Source: Annona cherimola (lineage: Eukaryota; Streptophyta; Magnoliopsida; Magnoliales; Annonaceae). From it: a DNA stretch of 64,000 nucleotides. Position 1 is the first letter of the stretch. Each line of letters begins with the position of its first letter. The stretch covers positions 52,314,012 through 52,378,011 of the forward strand of contig CM059971.1 in the NCBI GenBank assembly GCA_030490835.1, given 5' to 3'. Made by a program: the position numbers and the translations under genes. Below the pieces are notes generated by a model, which searched no databases, had not been told where the DNA came from, and worked only from the letters and a program-made list of their open reading frames with translations. Shown one piece after another: positions 10,974-23,736 of this stretch.

Positions 10974-11187
10974 AATACATGCATTTGACATTCCATAAAC
11001 ATTTTTTTTACCTTTGATTATACCTTTTTCATTGTTCCCAAAAGCAACCGTTCCTTCACTACATGGTTTAATTCTATGGAACAATCATTTTTCTTCCGTC
11101 ATGTGTCTTGAGCAGCCACTATCCATAAACCACATATTGTTGGCCTTTGCTCTAAGACAAACCTGCAAAAATAAGGTCAAGCGGAGC
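10974..11187 (-). pseudogene. B pol N-terminal fragment, interrupted by element A
   Basis: Minus-strand remnant matching the protease and linker start of pol (compare 7215-7440 in A). It continues leftward into element A, which interrupts it. The gag-pol junction TTATTTTTGCAG is preserved near 11165. The remainder of B pol is not seen and should lie left of the window, beyond the tandem A copies. Confidence 0.75.
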
Positions 11188-13032
11188 TTATCTTTTTGGT
11201 ACCCATTTTATGGGTCCATTTGGGTTAGTTAACCATTGGAATTTATGTTGATCTACTTTTGAAGGCATAAATCTAATGCTCTTAGGTACCCGAACCAATT
11301 TTGCACCAAGGTCATGTAACTTTTTTTATTTTACATTGATATACCTTGTGCCCCATCTTGTTGCAAAAGTTACAAGCTCCCGGAAGTCTTAGAGTGGGGA
11401 TCCATATAGTAGTAAGCTTCTAAATTGGTCTTTTGGTCCAAGCAACGTTGTTCAATTTTGGTTTAGCATGGATGAGTCTTGCTTAGTTTTTATAAGTCCT
11501 TGGAGCATTTGACTTACTACTTTCTCCCTTCTCAAATGTGGAATACCCAAGTCCTCTCTTGTTATTTTGGGCAGTCATATTCAAAAACATTTTGAAGCTT
11601 GCTCCTGAATTAGAGAACTTAGCAAGTGATTCATTTAATGTTTATTTTCCTTTATCAAGGTGTTCTTTTCATTTGTCAAGTGATCAACTTTTTTGGCAAG
11701 TTTTTTGTTCACAATAATTACTGCATCACATTGTCTTTTCTTCATTGTGAACTTGTTTCCTAATTTCTTTATTTCCTCATATACTGAATCATAAGCTTGT
11801 TGTAGTTCTTCCAATTCAACACATTTGAGGGAATCATTTGTACAGGAGAAAATAGAAATATATATTGATTTAGAAGTTACCTCTTCACTACTCGTGCAAT
11901 TTGTTAAAGTGGTTTGATCCTCCAAAATTTTCATTGCTGCAAGGCATAGGTTGAAATCTTCTTCCATTGTGGTCATGCAACAAATCCTTGCACAATTTGC
12001 GGCCTCATTTTCTTCATTTGAGGAGATGCATGTTGTGGATATCTCCTCGTTGACGTACATGTCTCTTCCTTTAGCCTTTTGAAACCTTCTGTTTTCACCT
12101 CGATCTTTCTTTTCTCTTCGCTCCTTTGTTTTGGTCTCTTCGGGCGTTAGGCATTGGGCTTGCATATGCCTCATACCTCCACACCGGAAGCACTTTGTAG
12201 CCTCCTTCTTTTTCTCATTTGGATTTCTTTCTTTGAAGCTCTTGAAATTCTTTCCTTTCCTTACAAATTTTCTGAAACGTCTTGTAAGTAAGGCAATCTC
12301 TTCATCATCGTTTTGAGAGGATGAGATGGAGTCGTCCGAGACTTGTGTGGCTTTTAAGGCAATAACTCTTTTGCCTTTGTGTTGCTCCTCATTTCTCCTC
12401 TTGATTAACTCATGTTACATGAGTGAGCTTATAAGATCTTCTAGTCATAACATGGTGAGGTCCTTTGCTTCCTCAATGGTCGTGATCTTTGGAGTCCAAG
12501 ATTCGGGTAGCGCTCTTAAGATTTTCATTACCAGCTTAGATTCAGAAATAGCTTTTCCGAGACCTTTCAAGGCATTAGTAATCTTAGAAAATCTAGCAAA
12601 TATTTCAGAAATATTTTCAGTTTCAAGCATTTTAAGGCTTTCTAACTCTCCAATCAAAATATTTCTTCTCGTCCCTTGAACTTGAGAAGTTCCCTTATAG
12701 ATAGAAGTAAGAGTATCCCATATCTCTTTGGCAATTTGGCATGAAGATACCCTATTGTATTTGGATGCCGTTAATGCACAAAATAGAGAATTCATGACCT
12801 TTGTGTTGCTTTTAACAGTTCTTACTTTCTCCTCGGACCATGTAGAGGCTCCTTCATCAATAGGCAACACAACACCATCTTGGATAGCAATCCAAGAATT
12901 TATATCCGTAGCCATGATCAATTGTTTCATTCTCAACTTCCAATAATCGAAGTTAGTCCCATCAAATAGAGGCAGTCTTGTAAAAAATTGGCCCTCGGCA
13001 AATACAGGGGTGGAAGTTGGTTGGGATGTCAT
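11188..13032 (-). pseudogene. B gag, frameshifted
   Basis: Diverged Copia gag starting MTSQPTSTPVFAEG at 13030-13032. Residues 1-195 are open to 12445, then the frame is lost. A second open stretch (11635-12174) carries the last half of the first zinc knuckle (HMQAQC) and the acidic and coiled-coil segments. The C-terminal part (11188-11635) is broken by further indels but keeps the NPNG...KWVPK end before TAA at 11188-11190. Not functional. Confidence 0.85.
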
Positions 13033-13066
13033 TTCAAAGATTTCTTTAGTTTAAACTCAAAGACCT

Positions 13067-13078
13067 GCTCTGATACCA
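13067..13078 (-). other. Primer-binding site of element B
   Basis: Minus-strand TGGTATCAGAGC, two bases inside the B LTR at 13081. Same tRNA primer as the other copies. Confidence 0.88.
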
Positions 13079-13080
13079 CT

Positions 13081-14804
13081 TGTTGGTCCCAAGTTTACGG
13101 CTATTACCCAAGAGGGGAGGGGTGAATTGGGTATTTTAAAATTTTCGCTTAAAACAGAAATTTTTCCCTTTTTAATCTAATCCCCCTAAATGAAACAAAT
13201 GAATAATATGGAGAGTAATAAAGCAATAAAATCAGAAACACAAATCACAGCAGTAGGCAAAGATTTTATAGTGGTTCGGGCAACCTCTCCTACTCCACTC
13301 TTCCATGCACATACTCTTTGTGACTTGAGTTCCACTATTGTATTATCAAATACAGCTAGAGCAGCAGCTCTCCTCTAGATTCCAGCTCTAGGGGGCGTGT
13401 ACAACTCACAACACAAGTAGGTGACGAGTCCCACTCAAGTCACAACGCTACTTTGCTTTCACTTGGTTCAAAACACCAATATCAAACCAAGTATTAAATA
13501 CAAATAATGAATCAAATAAAGAAATCTACACTTTACAGATTGTGTAGGCATGTTTCAGCTCGTGGAAGAACTTGTAGAAGAGATGATTTGATCTGCTTTA
13601 AAGTATGCAGCAAGTTGGAGCGTAGTTCTTCACTTGAAACTTGTGTTGATCACTTAATGCTTGGAGAGGATGGTAGTTGGATCTCAGTTAATTCTTTCTC
13701 TAACCTCTAGCACGTTCACTTGAATGCTTATTTATAATGGTGGAGTAAATTCAAACGTTTGGAGGTAGGTAACCCACATTTAATGCGCCAATGTTCGAAT
13801 TTTTTTGACCGTTGCGACCTAAGTCGCATGTGAAGTCGACTTCGGGTGCGACTTCACTCAAGTCGCATACTGGAGTCAACTTGGGGTGTAACTTCGGTTC
13901 CTAGCAAGGTCTTCAAGTTCCACTTCAGGTCGACTTGGTCCTGGACTTGACCCAAGTCATAGGTGAAGTCGACTTCGGGTGCGACTTCACTTTCTGTATG
14001 CACTTGTTGGAACTTGGATTTCTTGAAAGTGATCTTGATTGCTTGTTATCCATCACATTTTATTCTTCCACTGATATTCTTTAAACTTGAAAGTTGATTC
14101 TTGAGACTTGACATCTTCATCTATTCTTAGAGTCTTGTACTTAAAGTAATTTGATCTTGGAGTCCATAAAGGTAGCCCAAATGATTATCCCTTGACAAAT
14201 ATACTTGTCTTGACTGTATACATCTTCATCTTGACTCAAGTCGAATGTCTAAGTCGACTTGGGTTCCAACTTCACTTCAAGTCGCAGGTGGAGTCGACTT
14301 GGGATGCGACTTCAGTTGTCTTGGTTCTTGAATTTCAACGCTGGAAGATTTGAGCATCTGAAGTCGATGGTGGAGTCGACTTGGGTCTGCGACTTCACCG
14401 GAGTCGACTTGGACTTGCGACTTCACCTATCTTGGATCCCAATTTCAACGCTGGAAGGATTGAGTACTTGAAGTCGATAGTGGAGTCGACTTAGGTCTGC
14501 GACTTTACCCAAGTTGCGTCTGGAGTCGACTTGGCCTTGCTACTTCACCTATCTTGGATCCAAAATTCAGCGCTGGAAGGTTTTTCTCTTTCCAAGTCGA
14601 TACTGAGATCGACTTGGGTATCGACTTCACTCAAGTCGATAGCTGAGTCGACTTGGCTTTGCAACTTGGTCTGTCAGATTCTGAATTTTAATTTTCTATC
14701 CTTTAAACAATTTCAATAAATCATATTAGTACCCAAAACATTCTCAAATTGAGTTGTTAATCATTAAAACACAGATTGTGCTTAATTTTCCATTGATTCC
14801 AACA
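13081..14804 (-). mobile_element. 5' LTR of element B
   Basis: 1724 bp, TGTTGG...CCAACA, clearly diverged from the A LTR but with the same parts: palindrome clusters (13810-14000 and 14230-14660), a TATA-like TATAAATA in minus sense near 13728-13736, and the TCTAGATTC block in single copy (13370-13395). It is joined at 14805 to element D sequence, so B inserted into D just after D's pol. The other B LTR is outside the window. Confidence 0.87.
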
Positions 14805-15045
14805 AGATAGAAGTAAACTTGGGCTGTGTAATTAACTCGACCAGTCTGCTCAATTGCCCAGGTTTAAGCTTAATTCCCATTTCAATATTAATCCCTTCTC
14901 ACAATCATTGCATTAATTTATCAATCGTAGAAAGTCGATGCATCAAACATATTCAATCATTCAGAACACCAAATCGACTCATCAAGTATTATCATCATAT
15001 TCAATCAATATAATTCCATCATGCACATTTCTTTCTTAATTTTGT
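14805..15045 (-). other. D post-pol spacer remnant
   Basis: AT-rich, non-coding stretch between the B LTR and the end of D pol. By position it should be D's region between pol and ORF3/PPT, but I see no ORF3 similarity. No other feature recognised. Confidence 0.4.
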
Positions 15046-15357
15046 AAAATAATTTAACTTGTAATAGTTTGGTAAATATATTTATAATTTTCTCTATTTT
15101 GATATATTCCAAGCATATATCATGACTATCTAGATGTTCTCTTATGAAGTAATGCCTAACATTTTATGTTTGATTTTAGAATGTAAGAATAGACTTTTAG
15201 TTAGATAAATTACACTAGTATTATTGAATCTAATTGGGATATCTCCATAATTAAGTCCATAATCTTTTAATTGTTGTTTCATTCATAATAATTGAACACA
15301 ACAACTTCCAACAGCTATGTATTCAGCTTCTATAGTAGATAGAGCAACACTAATTTA
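15046..15357 (-). pseudogene. D pol fragment 1: RNase H C-terminus
   Basis: Minus-strand remnant matching 4400-4720 of intact pol: the tail with the [15 protein letters not shown] region and the TAEAEY-type region, with stops. It ends at the solo LTR E insertion. The last five bases (attta) are one copy of the target duplication. Confidence 0.8.
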
Positions 15358-17244
15358 TGTTGAAAACATGTGGAAAATAAGCCAAGTCTATATTTTGATG
15401 ATTAACAAATCAATTTGAGTAAGTTTTGGTTACTAACATGTTTGCGAAAATGACTTAAGGTTATAAATTTGAAGATTATAAAGCATGGCAAGTCAAGTTG
15501 ATTTCCAAGTCGACTCAGGCTTCGACTTTGGCCAAGTCGATCCCCAAGTCGACTCAAGAAGCGAATTCAAGATGTCATTCCCTTTCAGAGTTGAAATCGA
15601 GAATGAGAGGTGCCGAAGTCGCATCCCAAGTCGACTCCGCTTGCGACTTGGGTGAAGTCGCAGACCAAGTCGACTCCAGCATCGACTTCGAAACGTCATT
15701 TCCTTCCAGAGTTGAAATCGAGAACGAGAACTGCCGAAGTCGCATCCCAAGTCGACTCCTCTTGCGACTTGAGGTGAAGTCGCAGACCAAGTCGACTCCA
15801 GTCAGACTTGGAGGCGTCATTTCTGTCCAGAGTTGAAATCGAGGAGCAGAGCTGCCGAAGTCGGAGATGAAGTCGACTCCGCATGCGACTTGGGTGAAGT
15901 CGCAGACCAAGTCGACTCCAGTATCGACTTCAGTTGGACAGGGCAGAAACTTCAGAAGCCAAATCGGGGATTAGATCAATTTCAAGGAAGAACTTGAGTC
16001 AAGTTGAAGATCAAGTCGACTTAGATGTTCGACTTGGAACATATGAAGACTAATCCAAGTCCAAAGAAAGCAAGATGCATGAATTCAACTATTCTAATCA
16101 AAATATATTGGACTTGTTCATGAATACAAAAGATTCAAGACTCAAGGACTCAAGGTTTACAAATCATGGAGCTAAAGGACATCAAGCTAGAATGATAACA
16201 CAGGGGTCTAAAGAGATATGAATCAAGGAAGAAACAACCAAACATGAAGAAACTCAAGCAAGCAAAGCATTCCAAGGATTTCAAGATTCGTCAAGCAAGC
16301 TGCCGAGGTGAAGTCGCACCCGAAGTCGACTCCACCTGCGACTTGGGTCAAGTCGAGGACCAAGTCGACCCAGACTGGAACTTGAAGAAGCAACGGACAG
16401 GCGAAGTCGCACCCGAAGTCGACTCCATCTGCGACTTGGGCGAAGTCGCACCTGAAGTCGACTCCACCTGCGACTTGGGTCGCAACGGTCGGAAAATTTT
16501 CGAACGTTGGCGCATTAAATGCGCGCCACCTACCTCCAAACGTTCGGATTCCCTCCAAAATTATAAAAGGCATTCAATATGAACGAGGAGGGTAGTTGAG
16601 AATTCATTAAGTGTGCATAACTCTTATCTTCAAGAGCATTAAGTGATCAAGCCAATATTGAGAAGAAGAACTTTGCTTCAAACTGCCAAGAGCTGCTTGC
16701 TGAATCTCTAAGCCTACACTACAAGTTCTTCTTTGCGCCAAATCTGCGTCTACACAACAGTAACGTGTAGAAACTTTCTTTTATTATTTCTTATTGTATT
16801 GAACTTGATTTAGTTTGGGTAACTAAGATCAAGTGTAAGCAAAGTAGTGTGTGATTGGAGTGGAACTCGTCACCTACTTATGCTGTGGTTGTATATGCCC
16901 CCTAGAGCTAGAATCTAGAAGAGAGCGAAGGCTCTGGTTGTATATGCCCCCTAGAGCTAGAATCTAGAAGAGAGTGGAGACTCTAGTTGTATTCGCGAAA
17001 TACATAGTGGAACCCAAGTACAAGGGGTGTGAGCTTGGAAGAGTGGAGTAGGGAGGTTGCCCGAACCACTATAAAATCTTGTGTGTTCATTTTTGTTTCT
17101 GCTTTTTACATTATTGCTCTCATTTTGTTTCTTCATAAAGGGGACTAGATTAATCCGGGTAAAGTTTCTGTTTAAGTTGTAAATTTTTAAATTCCCAATT
17201 CACCCCTCCCCTCTTAGGTAATTGCCATTAACTTGGGACCAACA
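15358..17244 (+). mobile_element. Solo LTR E (Copia family)
   Basis: 1887-bp LTR, TGTTGA...CCAACA, plus orientation, with a perfect 5-bp TSD ATTTA (15353-15357 and 17245-17249). No internal sequence remains: D pol resumes directly on the right. It has palindrome clusters (15500-15935 and 16300-16490), TATAAAAG at 16562-16569 and the TCTAGAAGAG block twice (16905-16985). A solo LTR arises by recombination between the two LTRs of a full element. Confidence 0.93.
16562..16569 (+). promoter_or_regulatory. TATA box of solo LTR E
   Basis: TATAAAAG downstream of the palindrome array and of a GCGCGCCA motif (16519-16531). A solo LTR may still start transcription into its flank; activity is not shown. 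Confidence 0.5.
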
Positions 17245-17249
17245 ATTTA

Positions 17250-18428
17250 TTCTTTGCGAAAACGATGATACCACCATACTTTTAAGGAATTTGCAAGTGT
17301 CAATTGTACTTTTTCTATCGACTTTGTAACCAGCAAATTAGCATCTAAGTATCCTATCAAATCCAAGATTGAACCCTTCAGATACCATAATTTTACGTGT
17401 CTTATATTAATTAAATATTTAAATATTCTTTTAACTTTAACATGTAAAATTCTTTAATATTAGATTGAAATCTAGAACACATATGAACACTGAATAATAT
17501 ATCAGGTCTAGAAACAGTTAGATATAGCAATGATTGATCCAATCATGCTTCTATACAAACGTTAGTCAACTAATTTACCTTTTTCATCCTTGTGCATTTT
17601 GATTGATGAACTCATATGGGTTGTTGCTCCTTTGCAGTTTTGCATTCAAAACTTCTTAAGCATCTCCTTGATATACTTGGATTAATAAATAAAAATTCCA
17701 TCTTTAAGTTGTTTGATTTGTAATCTGAGAAAAAATTTGAGTTTACCCATCATGCTTATTCAAATTTATTCTGTATTAACTTAGAAAATTCTTGGCACAA
17801 GAATTTATTAGTAGCATCAAATACAATATCATTTACATAGATTTGAACAATTATAATATCATTATTTTTACTTTGAATAAACTAGTGTTTACTTCTCTTC
17901 TTTTGAAGCTATTGTCAATCAAAAATTTGTTACGTCTCTCATACCAAGTCCTTAGGAGCTTGCTTGAATCCATAAAGTGCTTTGGTTGGCTTGTAAACGT
18001 AGTTTGATTGATCATTCTCTTCAAAGCTCAAAGGGTAAGGTTGTCATTTAACAATGCACTTTTAACATCCATTTGGAACAATTTGAATCTCATATGGGAT
18101 AAAAAAGCAAGCAATATGCATATGGCTTCAAATCTATCTACAGGGGCAAATGCTTATTCAAAATCAATTCTTTCTTCTTGTGAATATCCCTTAGCTGCTA
18201 ACCTTGCTTTATTTTTTACAACAAATTTACTTTCGCCTAATTTTTTCCTTAACATCCACTTCGTTTTAACTACTGAGTGGTTCTTATGTTTGGAAACTAA
18301 TTTTCGTACTTCATTTTTTTCAAATTGATTAAGCTCTTTTTTGTATTGTCATCATCCAATTTTCATAATTAAGAGCTTGATCAATTATGTTAGGCTTAAT
18401 TTTTAAAACAAAAGTAAAATATCCATAT
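17250..18428 (-). pseudogene. D pol fragment 2: RNase H / reverse transcriptase
   Basis: Minus-strand remnant matching roughly 4720-5895 of intact pol. Recognisable are the SASRPD-type stretch, a degenerate YVDD region near 17830-17850 and the linker before RT near 18360-18420. Many stops. It ends at the J insertion, and the next pol bases appear at 33650. Confidence 0.8.
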
Positions 18429-20640
18429 CATTGATCCCAAGTTTATGGCAAAACTCAAGAGGGGAGAGGTTGATTGGGTTCTTAAAAATTCTTTCGGTAT
18501 ATTAATTATAACCTCCTTTGTGAACTAAGTCCTCTTGAATGAAAGACGTCGAGAGTACACCCTTGTGTCTTGGGTTCCACTATGTCAATGGAAATACAGT
18601 TAGATCAGTTGCTCTCTTCTAGATTTTAGCTCTAGATGACCTTTACAAATTTCGCACAAGTAGGTGGCAAGTCACACTCGAACCACACACTACTTTGCCT
18701 TCATTTGGTCTTGGTCTCTAATACCAAACCAAGTGGAATCACAAACCTAAGAAATGAAAACAAGAATCTACACTTTACTAATGTGTAGGCAGATTTTCAG
18801 CTCGTAGAAGAACTTGTAGAGTGAGTGAATGGATGAGCACTTGAGCATTTGCAGTTAAAGAGCACAGTTCTTCTTGTAGATCTCCTTAATGAGCACTTGA
18901 ATGCTAGAAAGTTGAAAGGTGAAGCTTAATCAATGCACTAGTTAACTCTCTCCCTTCCATTTGACGTGTATTAAATAGTAGAGGAGTAAATTTGAACGTT
19001 TGATGGTAGGTGGTGCGCATTTAATGCGCTGACTTTTGAATTTTTTCGATCGTTGTGACTCAAGTCGCACCTGGAGTTGACTCTGGATGCAACTTTACCT
19101 AAGTCGCAAGCCGGAGTCGACTTGGTTGCAACTTTGGTCTTCAGCTCTTCAACTTCAAGTTCCATTCGGAGTCAATTTGGTTTTAGACTTGACCCAAGTC
19201 GCAGGTGAAGTCGACTTAGGTTGCGACTTCACTCTCTACTTAGCTCATTAGAATGCTTCATAATCTTTGTCTCTTAGCTTTTATATTCTTGTACCTTATC
19301 AATTTAGCTTCAGTAGACTTTATCTTTGCATATGAGCCATTGGACTTCTTGTATATTTAGCTTGATCATATCCATTCAAATAAGTCTTGGTCGTACTTGT
19401 GTCTTGGACCTTGAATCATGTTGGGATGACTATGTTTGAGCCAATCTTGTCACCTTTGGACTTGAATCAACTTGATTTTAGCCTTAAGTTGAATGTTGGG
19501 GTCGACTTGATTTGCAACTTCACTCAAGTCACGTGTCTAAGTCAACTTCATGTGCGACTTCATCCAACTCGCATGTTGAAGTCGACTTGGGTTGCGACTT
19601 GACCCCATCAGATTCAGCTTTGGGCCCCTGAAGATAGCCCAAGTTGCTAACGGAGTTGACTTGGGTTGCGACTTGGCCCAAGTAGCATGCGAAGTTGACT
19701 TTGGTTGCAACTTTGCCTGCTCACACATCCACATTGTCAGTGTAGTGCCCCAAGTGCAGGGTACTACTAGAATTACCTTACTCTAAGAATCGATTTATGG
19801 AAAATTGCTAAATGTTACCTTAATTTTTTTATACCGTAAGTTCATACAAGCATTTTATATCACAAGTATAAGGAAAATTATCTTAAATTATTACAACCCT
19901 TGCCTAAATACATTTTATATTTACTAAACTAAATAATGAATTGGACTTGCCTCACTTGTGGCCTACATAGCTATATTTAAAAATTTTGAAAGGAATGAGT
20001 ATGTTACTCAGTAAGTAGGCATATAAAATTTCAAACAATTTTTAAAAAATCTTACATGCTTGCAGCTTAAAAACTTTACATATTTAATAATGCATTGCAT
20101 GAATCATATACATCCTGCTTAACCCAGAGGGTACTTGAAACACCTCTAGCACCACTCTTAAGACCCGAGGTTAAGTGACCGGGCTCAGTTTCCTTAGAAA
20201 CATCACCTCCTGGCTCACCCCACAGGGTTACTTAATGTATTTCATACACACCATGAATCATGATCATTGCGAGGAAATATGCTTGTCATTGTAAAACAAT
20301 TAAATTTTTTTTATCACATGACGTATAATTTAAACACATATCAAATATTTGTGCAATTTCATATAAAAAAATAATTTCGAAATAACATTTTTGAAAATAG
20401 AAAGCATAGCCTACTTACCTTTCACAGTGATTAGTGAGCAAAGCTCTCTTCCTGAATTTCTTTTTCTTTTCCTAAACAAGTGGAAAGGATTACCACACAT
20501 ATTTGCATTATACTTTTATACTTGCATGCTTATTTCTTTATTAAACCATATATACTTTTAACGCGTTATGGCTCAACTCGCGTTTGGTTTATAATAAAAT
20601 TTAAACACATATCCTAAATTTAACGTCCACCTTCCTTAAC

Positions 20641-20690
20641 ATCCATATCTATATATTATTATTAATAATATTATTATTATTATACCAAAT
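20641..20690. repeat. TTA/ATT microsatellite
   Basis: Short run of ATT/TTA repeats inside K. Low complexity only. Confidence 0.6.
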
Positions 20691-21526
20691 CACCAAATGA
20701 ATGATTTCTACCCAGTTCATAAAAAAATCAGTTTAGCTTTCCACGTTACCATTTTTTTCAACTTCAACAAGTTATTTATATTTTTCTTAATAACACAGCA
20801 GTAAATTAAAATTCTGCTATACTTATAAGTATATTACTCATTACTATTTATTGGTGGGATTTATTAATAATAAACTGGGTATATTTGTTATATATATATA
20901 TTTTTACATGATTTAAAAGAATGTAGATAACAGGTAAAATCATTTTGATGTCAATTAGGTAGAAGAAAAGATTTTAATACATGTGTAAATGTTAAACTGT
21001 GCCTAAAAAATATAATTTCCAAATCAATTCTACATGGATGGAAAGTTAAAAATATATGGAAGAAAGAAGTAACAAAAATGCCAAATCTATTGGTTGTTTG
21101 GACATCTCCCTTGCCAAACTTTCTCTTCCTTAGCTAGCTTTCTTCGGTTCTCCTTTTTTTTTCCTCTTCACCTTCTAGACGTCCGGTGCTCTCCTGTCCT
21201 TTATTATTTTTCTTTTGTCATTATTTATACCCTAGGCTTGGGCGGTAATTTAATGATGGAATTTCATCCCATCTCATGTCCGTGCATTTCCATTTGCCAC
21301 CTCATGTTGCTTCCCCTTTTCATCATTCCTTAATTGCATGTCTTTTAACATAACCCACGTAGGCATCCAATCATTCCTACCTCCCTTTTTATTTGACAGC
21401 TATAATTTTCATTTTGTTATTATTATTATTTTTATTTTTTTAACCAACTCTTGCTAAATCGTTTCATTCCTTCATTTCATTTTCTTTTATTTGACCGCTT
21501 GTTAACATTTTTTTATTTTTATTTTT

Positions 21527-22021
21527 TTATAATTGGACCATGCTTTGTTCCAATTACATATATACATTTTTAAAATTTTTTTTAAAAAACTACCTGGACC
21601 GTTTGTTTGGTCTAGTCATATTACTATTACTATTATTTTTTTTATAATTGGACCGTCCTTTGGTCCAATTACATATATGCATATTTTTATTTAAGAAAAA
21701 AACTAACTGGACCATTTGTTTGGTCCAGTCATATTACTATTACTATTATTTATTTATTTTATAATTGAACCGTGCTTTGGTCCAATTACATATATGCATT
21801 TTTTTATTTTTTTAAAAAAAGTAACTGGACTGTTTGTTCGGTTCGGTCATATTACTATTACTATTATTTTTTTTTTAATAATTGGACCGTCCTTTGGTCC
21901 AATTACATATATGCATATTTTTATTTTAGAAAAAAACTAACTAGACTGTTTGTTCAGTCCAGCATATTACTATTATTATTATTATTTATTTATTTATTTA
22001 TTATAATTGGACCGTCCTTTA
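21527..22021. repeat. Tandem repeat of about 118 bp with twin hairpins, left part
   Basis: Four full units (starting near 21527, 21643, 21760 and 21877) and the start of a fifth. Each holds two inverted repeats, ATTGGACC...GGTCCAAT and CTGGACC...GGTCCAG, separated by AT-rich sequence with CATATTACTATTA. The fifth unit is cut at 22021 by element C and resumes at 32878. Confidence 0.85.
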
Positions 22022-23688
22022 TGTTGGAAACAATAGTTAAAACAAAACAAATTGACCAAAACATAAGTTTTGATGATTAACAAATTCAAATTTGAGTATG
22101 AAATGATTACTAATAGTTTTAATGAATGTCTTAAGGAATGAAAATCAGCCAAGTCGATTCCCAAGTCGACTCCAACTTCGACTTAGGGTGAAGTCGATCT
22201 CGAAGTCGACTCCACATGCGACTTCAACAGGTACCTGATAGACAGATTTGAAATTGGAAGATGAACATCCGAAGTCGCAGTCGAAGTCGACTCCAGTATC
22301 GACTTGAAGTTGCACATTTCTCTCCAGCGTTGATTATGGAGGACAACACATCCGAAGTCGCAGTCGAAGTCGACTCCACTTGCGACTTGAGGCCAAGTCG
22401 CATATGAAGTCGACCCCAAGATCGACTTGAGTTTCTCAAGCCCAAGTTAAAGGTGCAAGTTCATTTCAAGATGAAGACAACTCAAGTTTTTCAAACCTGA
22501 GTATATAAAGACTAATACAAGCTTAAAGCAAGCAAGGCATGTGAATTCAATTCCCAAATCAAAGATGATTTGTCCATACAAGATTCAAGTTCTCTAAGTT
22601 CACAAGATTTGAAGCCAATCCAAGACAAATAAAGCCTCTAGTATTGAAGGACAAGAAAAGGAAAGAAGTTAAGCAAGCAAGAATTATATCAACAAAGATC
22701 AAACTGATTTGGCACAAAAAAATAGTCAAGTCGCACCCCAAGTCGACTCCAAGATCGACTTGAGGCCAAGTCTGAAACCAAGTCGACCCAGAACACAAAC
22801 TTGGAAACTGAAGAACAGCCGAAGTCACACACGAAGTCGACTCCAGCATGCGACTTGGGCGAAGTCGCAGACGAAGTCGACTCCACCTGCGACTTGGGGA
22901 CGTAACGTTCGAATTTTTGAACGTTGGAACATTTATTACGCGCCAACCACCTCTATAACGTTCAAAATATTCCCTCCTCTATATATAGACACTCAAGCAA
23001 ACGTGGATACACACAATACAGAGCCTAAAGAGAGGAAATAAGTGATAGTAAGAGCTTTCATTTGCTTTTCTCTACAATTGAGTGATCTATACACTTTCAA
23101 AGGAAGAACAAGTTTCAAAGTTGCGGTTTGCTTCAACAAAATACAATTGGTTGCTTCTACAAATTCTTCCTCAAGCTGAAACTTGCTACACAACTCAGTA
23201 AAGTGTAGATCTTCTTTATTTTTACATTATTGATTGTTTTTAGTGCTTGGTTTGAGTTCGGTGGTTCAAACCAAGACATTACAAGTAGAGTTGTGATTGG
23301 AGTGTAACTCATCATCTACTTGTGTTGATTGTATAAGCCCCCTAGAGCTAGAATCTAGAAGAGAGCAGATGCTCTGATTGTATATGCCCCCTAGAGCTAG
23401 AATCTAGAAGAGAGCGGAGACTCTAGTTGTATTTGCGGAATACATAGTGGAACCCAAGTCACAAGGGTGTGTGAGCTTGGAAGAGTGGAGTAGGGAAAGG
23501 TTGCCCGAACCACTATAAATCTTGTCTACTATTTTTCTTTATTGCTTTCATTATCTTATTGCTTTCAATTTGTTATAATCTAAGGGATTAAAACTCTAAA
23601 GGATTTAAGTTTTGATTTACCAAAGAATTTTTCAAGAACCCAATTCACCCATCCCCTATTGGGTTTTGCCATAAACTCGGGACCAACA
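22022..23688 (+). mobile_element. 5' LTR of element C
   Basis: 1667 bp, TGTTGG...CCAACA. Palindrome clusters at 22150-22430 and 22730-22900. A paired AACGTTC/GAACGTT and CGCGCCAACC lie upstream of the TATA box. The TCTAGAAGAG block is duplicated (23340-23420). Confidence 0.93.
22980..22987 (+). promoter_or_regulatory. TATA box of element C 5' LTR
   Basis: TATATATA about 60 bp downstream of the AACGTTC inverted pair. Likely core promoter. Confidence 0.6.
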
Positions 23689-23690
23689 AG

Positions 23691-23702
23691 TGGTATCAGA
23701 GC
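23691..23702 (+). other. Primer-binding site of element C
   Basis: TGGTATCAGAGC two bases after the 5' LTR; matches the initiator tRNA-Met 3' end. Confidence 0.92.
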
Positions 23703-23736
23703 GGGTCTTTGAGTTTACCAAAGAGATCTTTTTGAT

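Noticed and set aside
15490..16580. Regularly spaced short repeats resembling a CRISPR array
   Set aside because: The repeats are degenerate palindromes inside LTR U3, with no unique spacers of constant length, in a plant retrotransposon context.
23691..23702. tRNA gene at the TGGTATCAGAGC sites
   Set aside because: Only the 12-base primer-binding complement is present; no cloverleaf follows.
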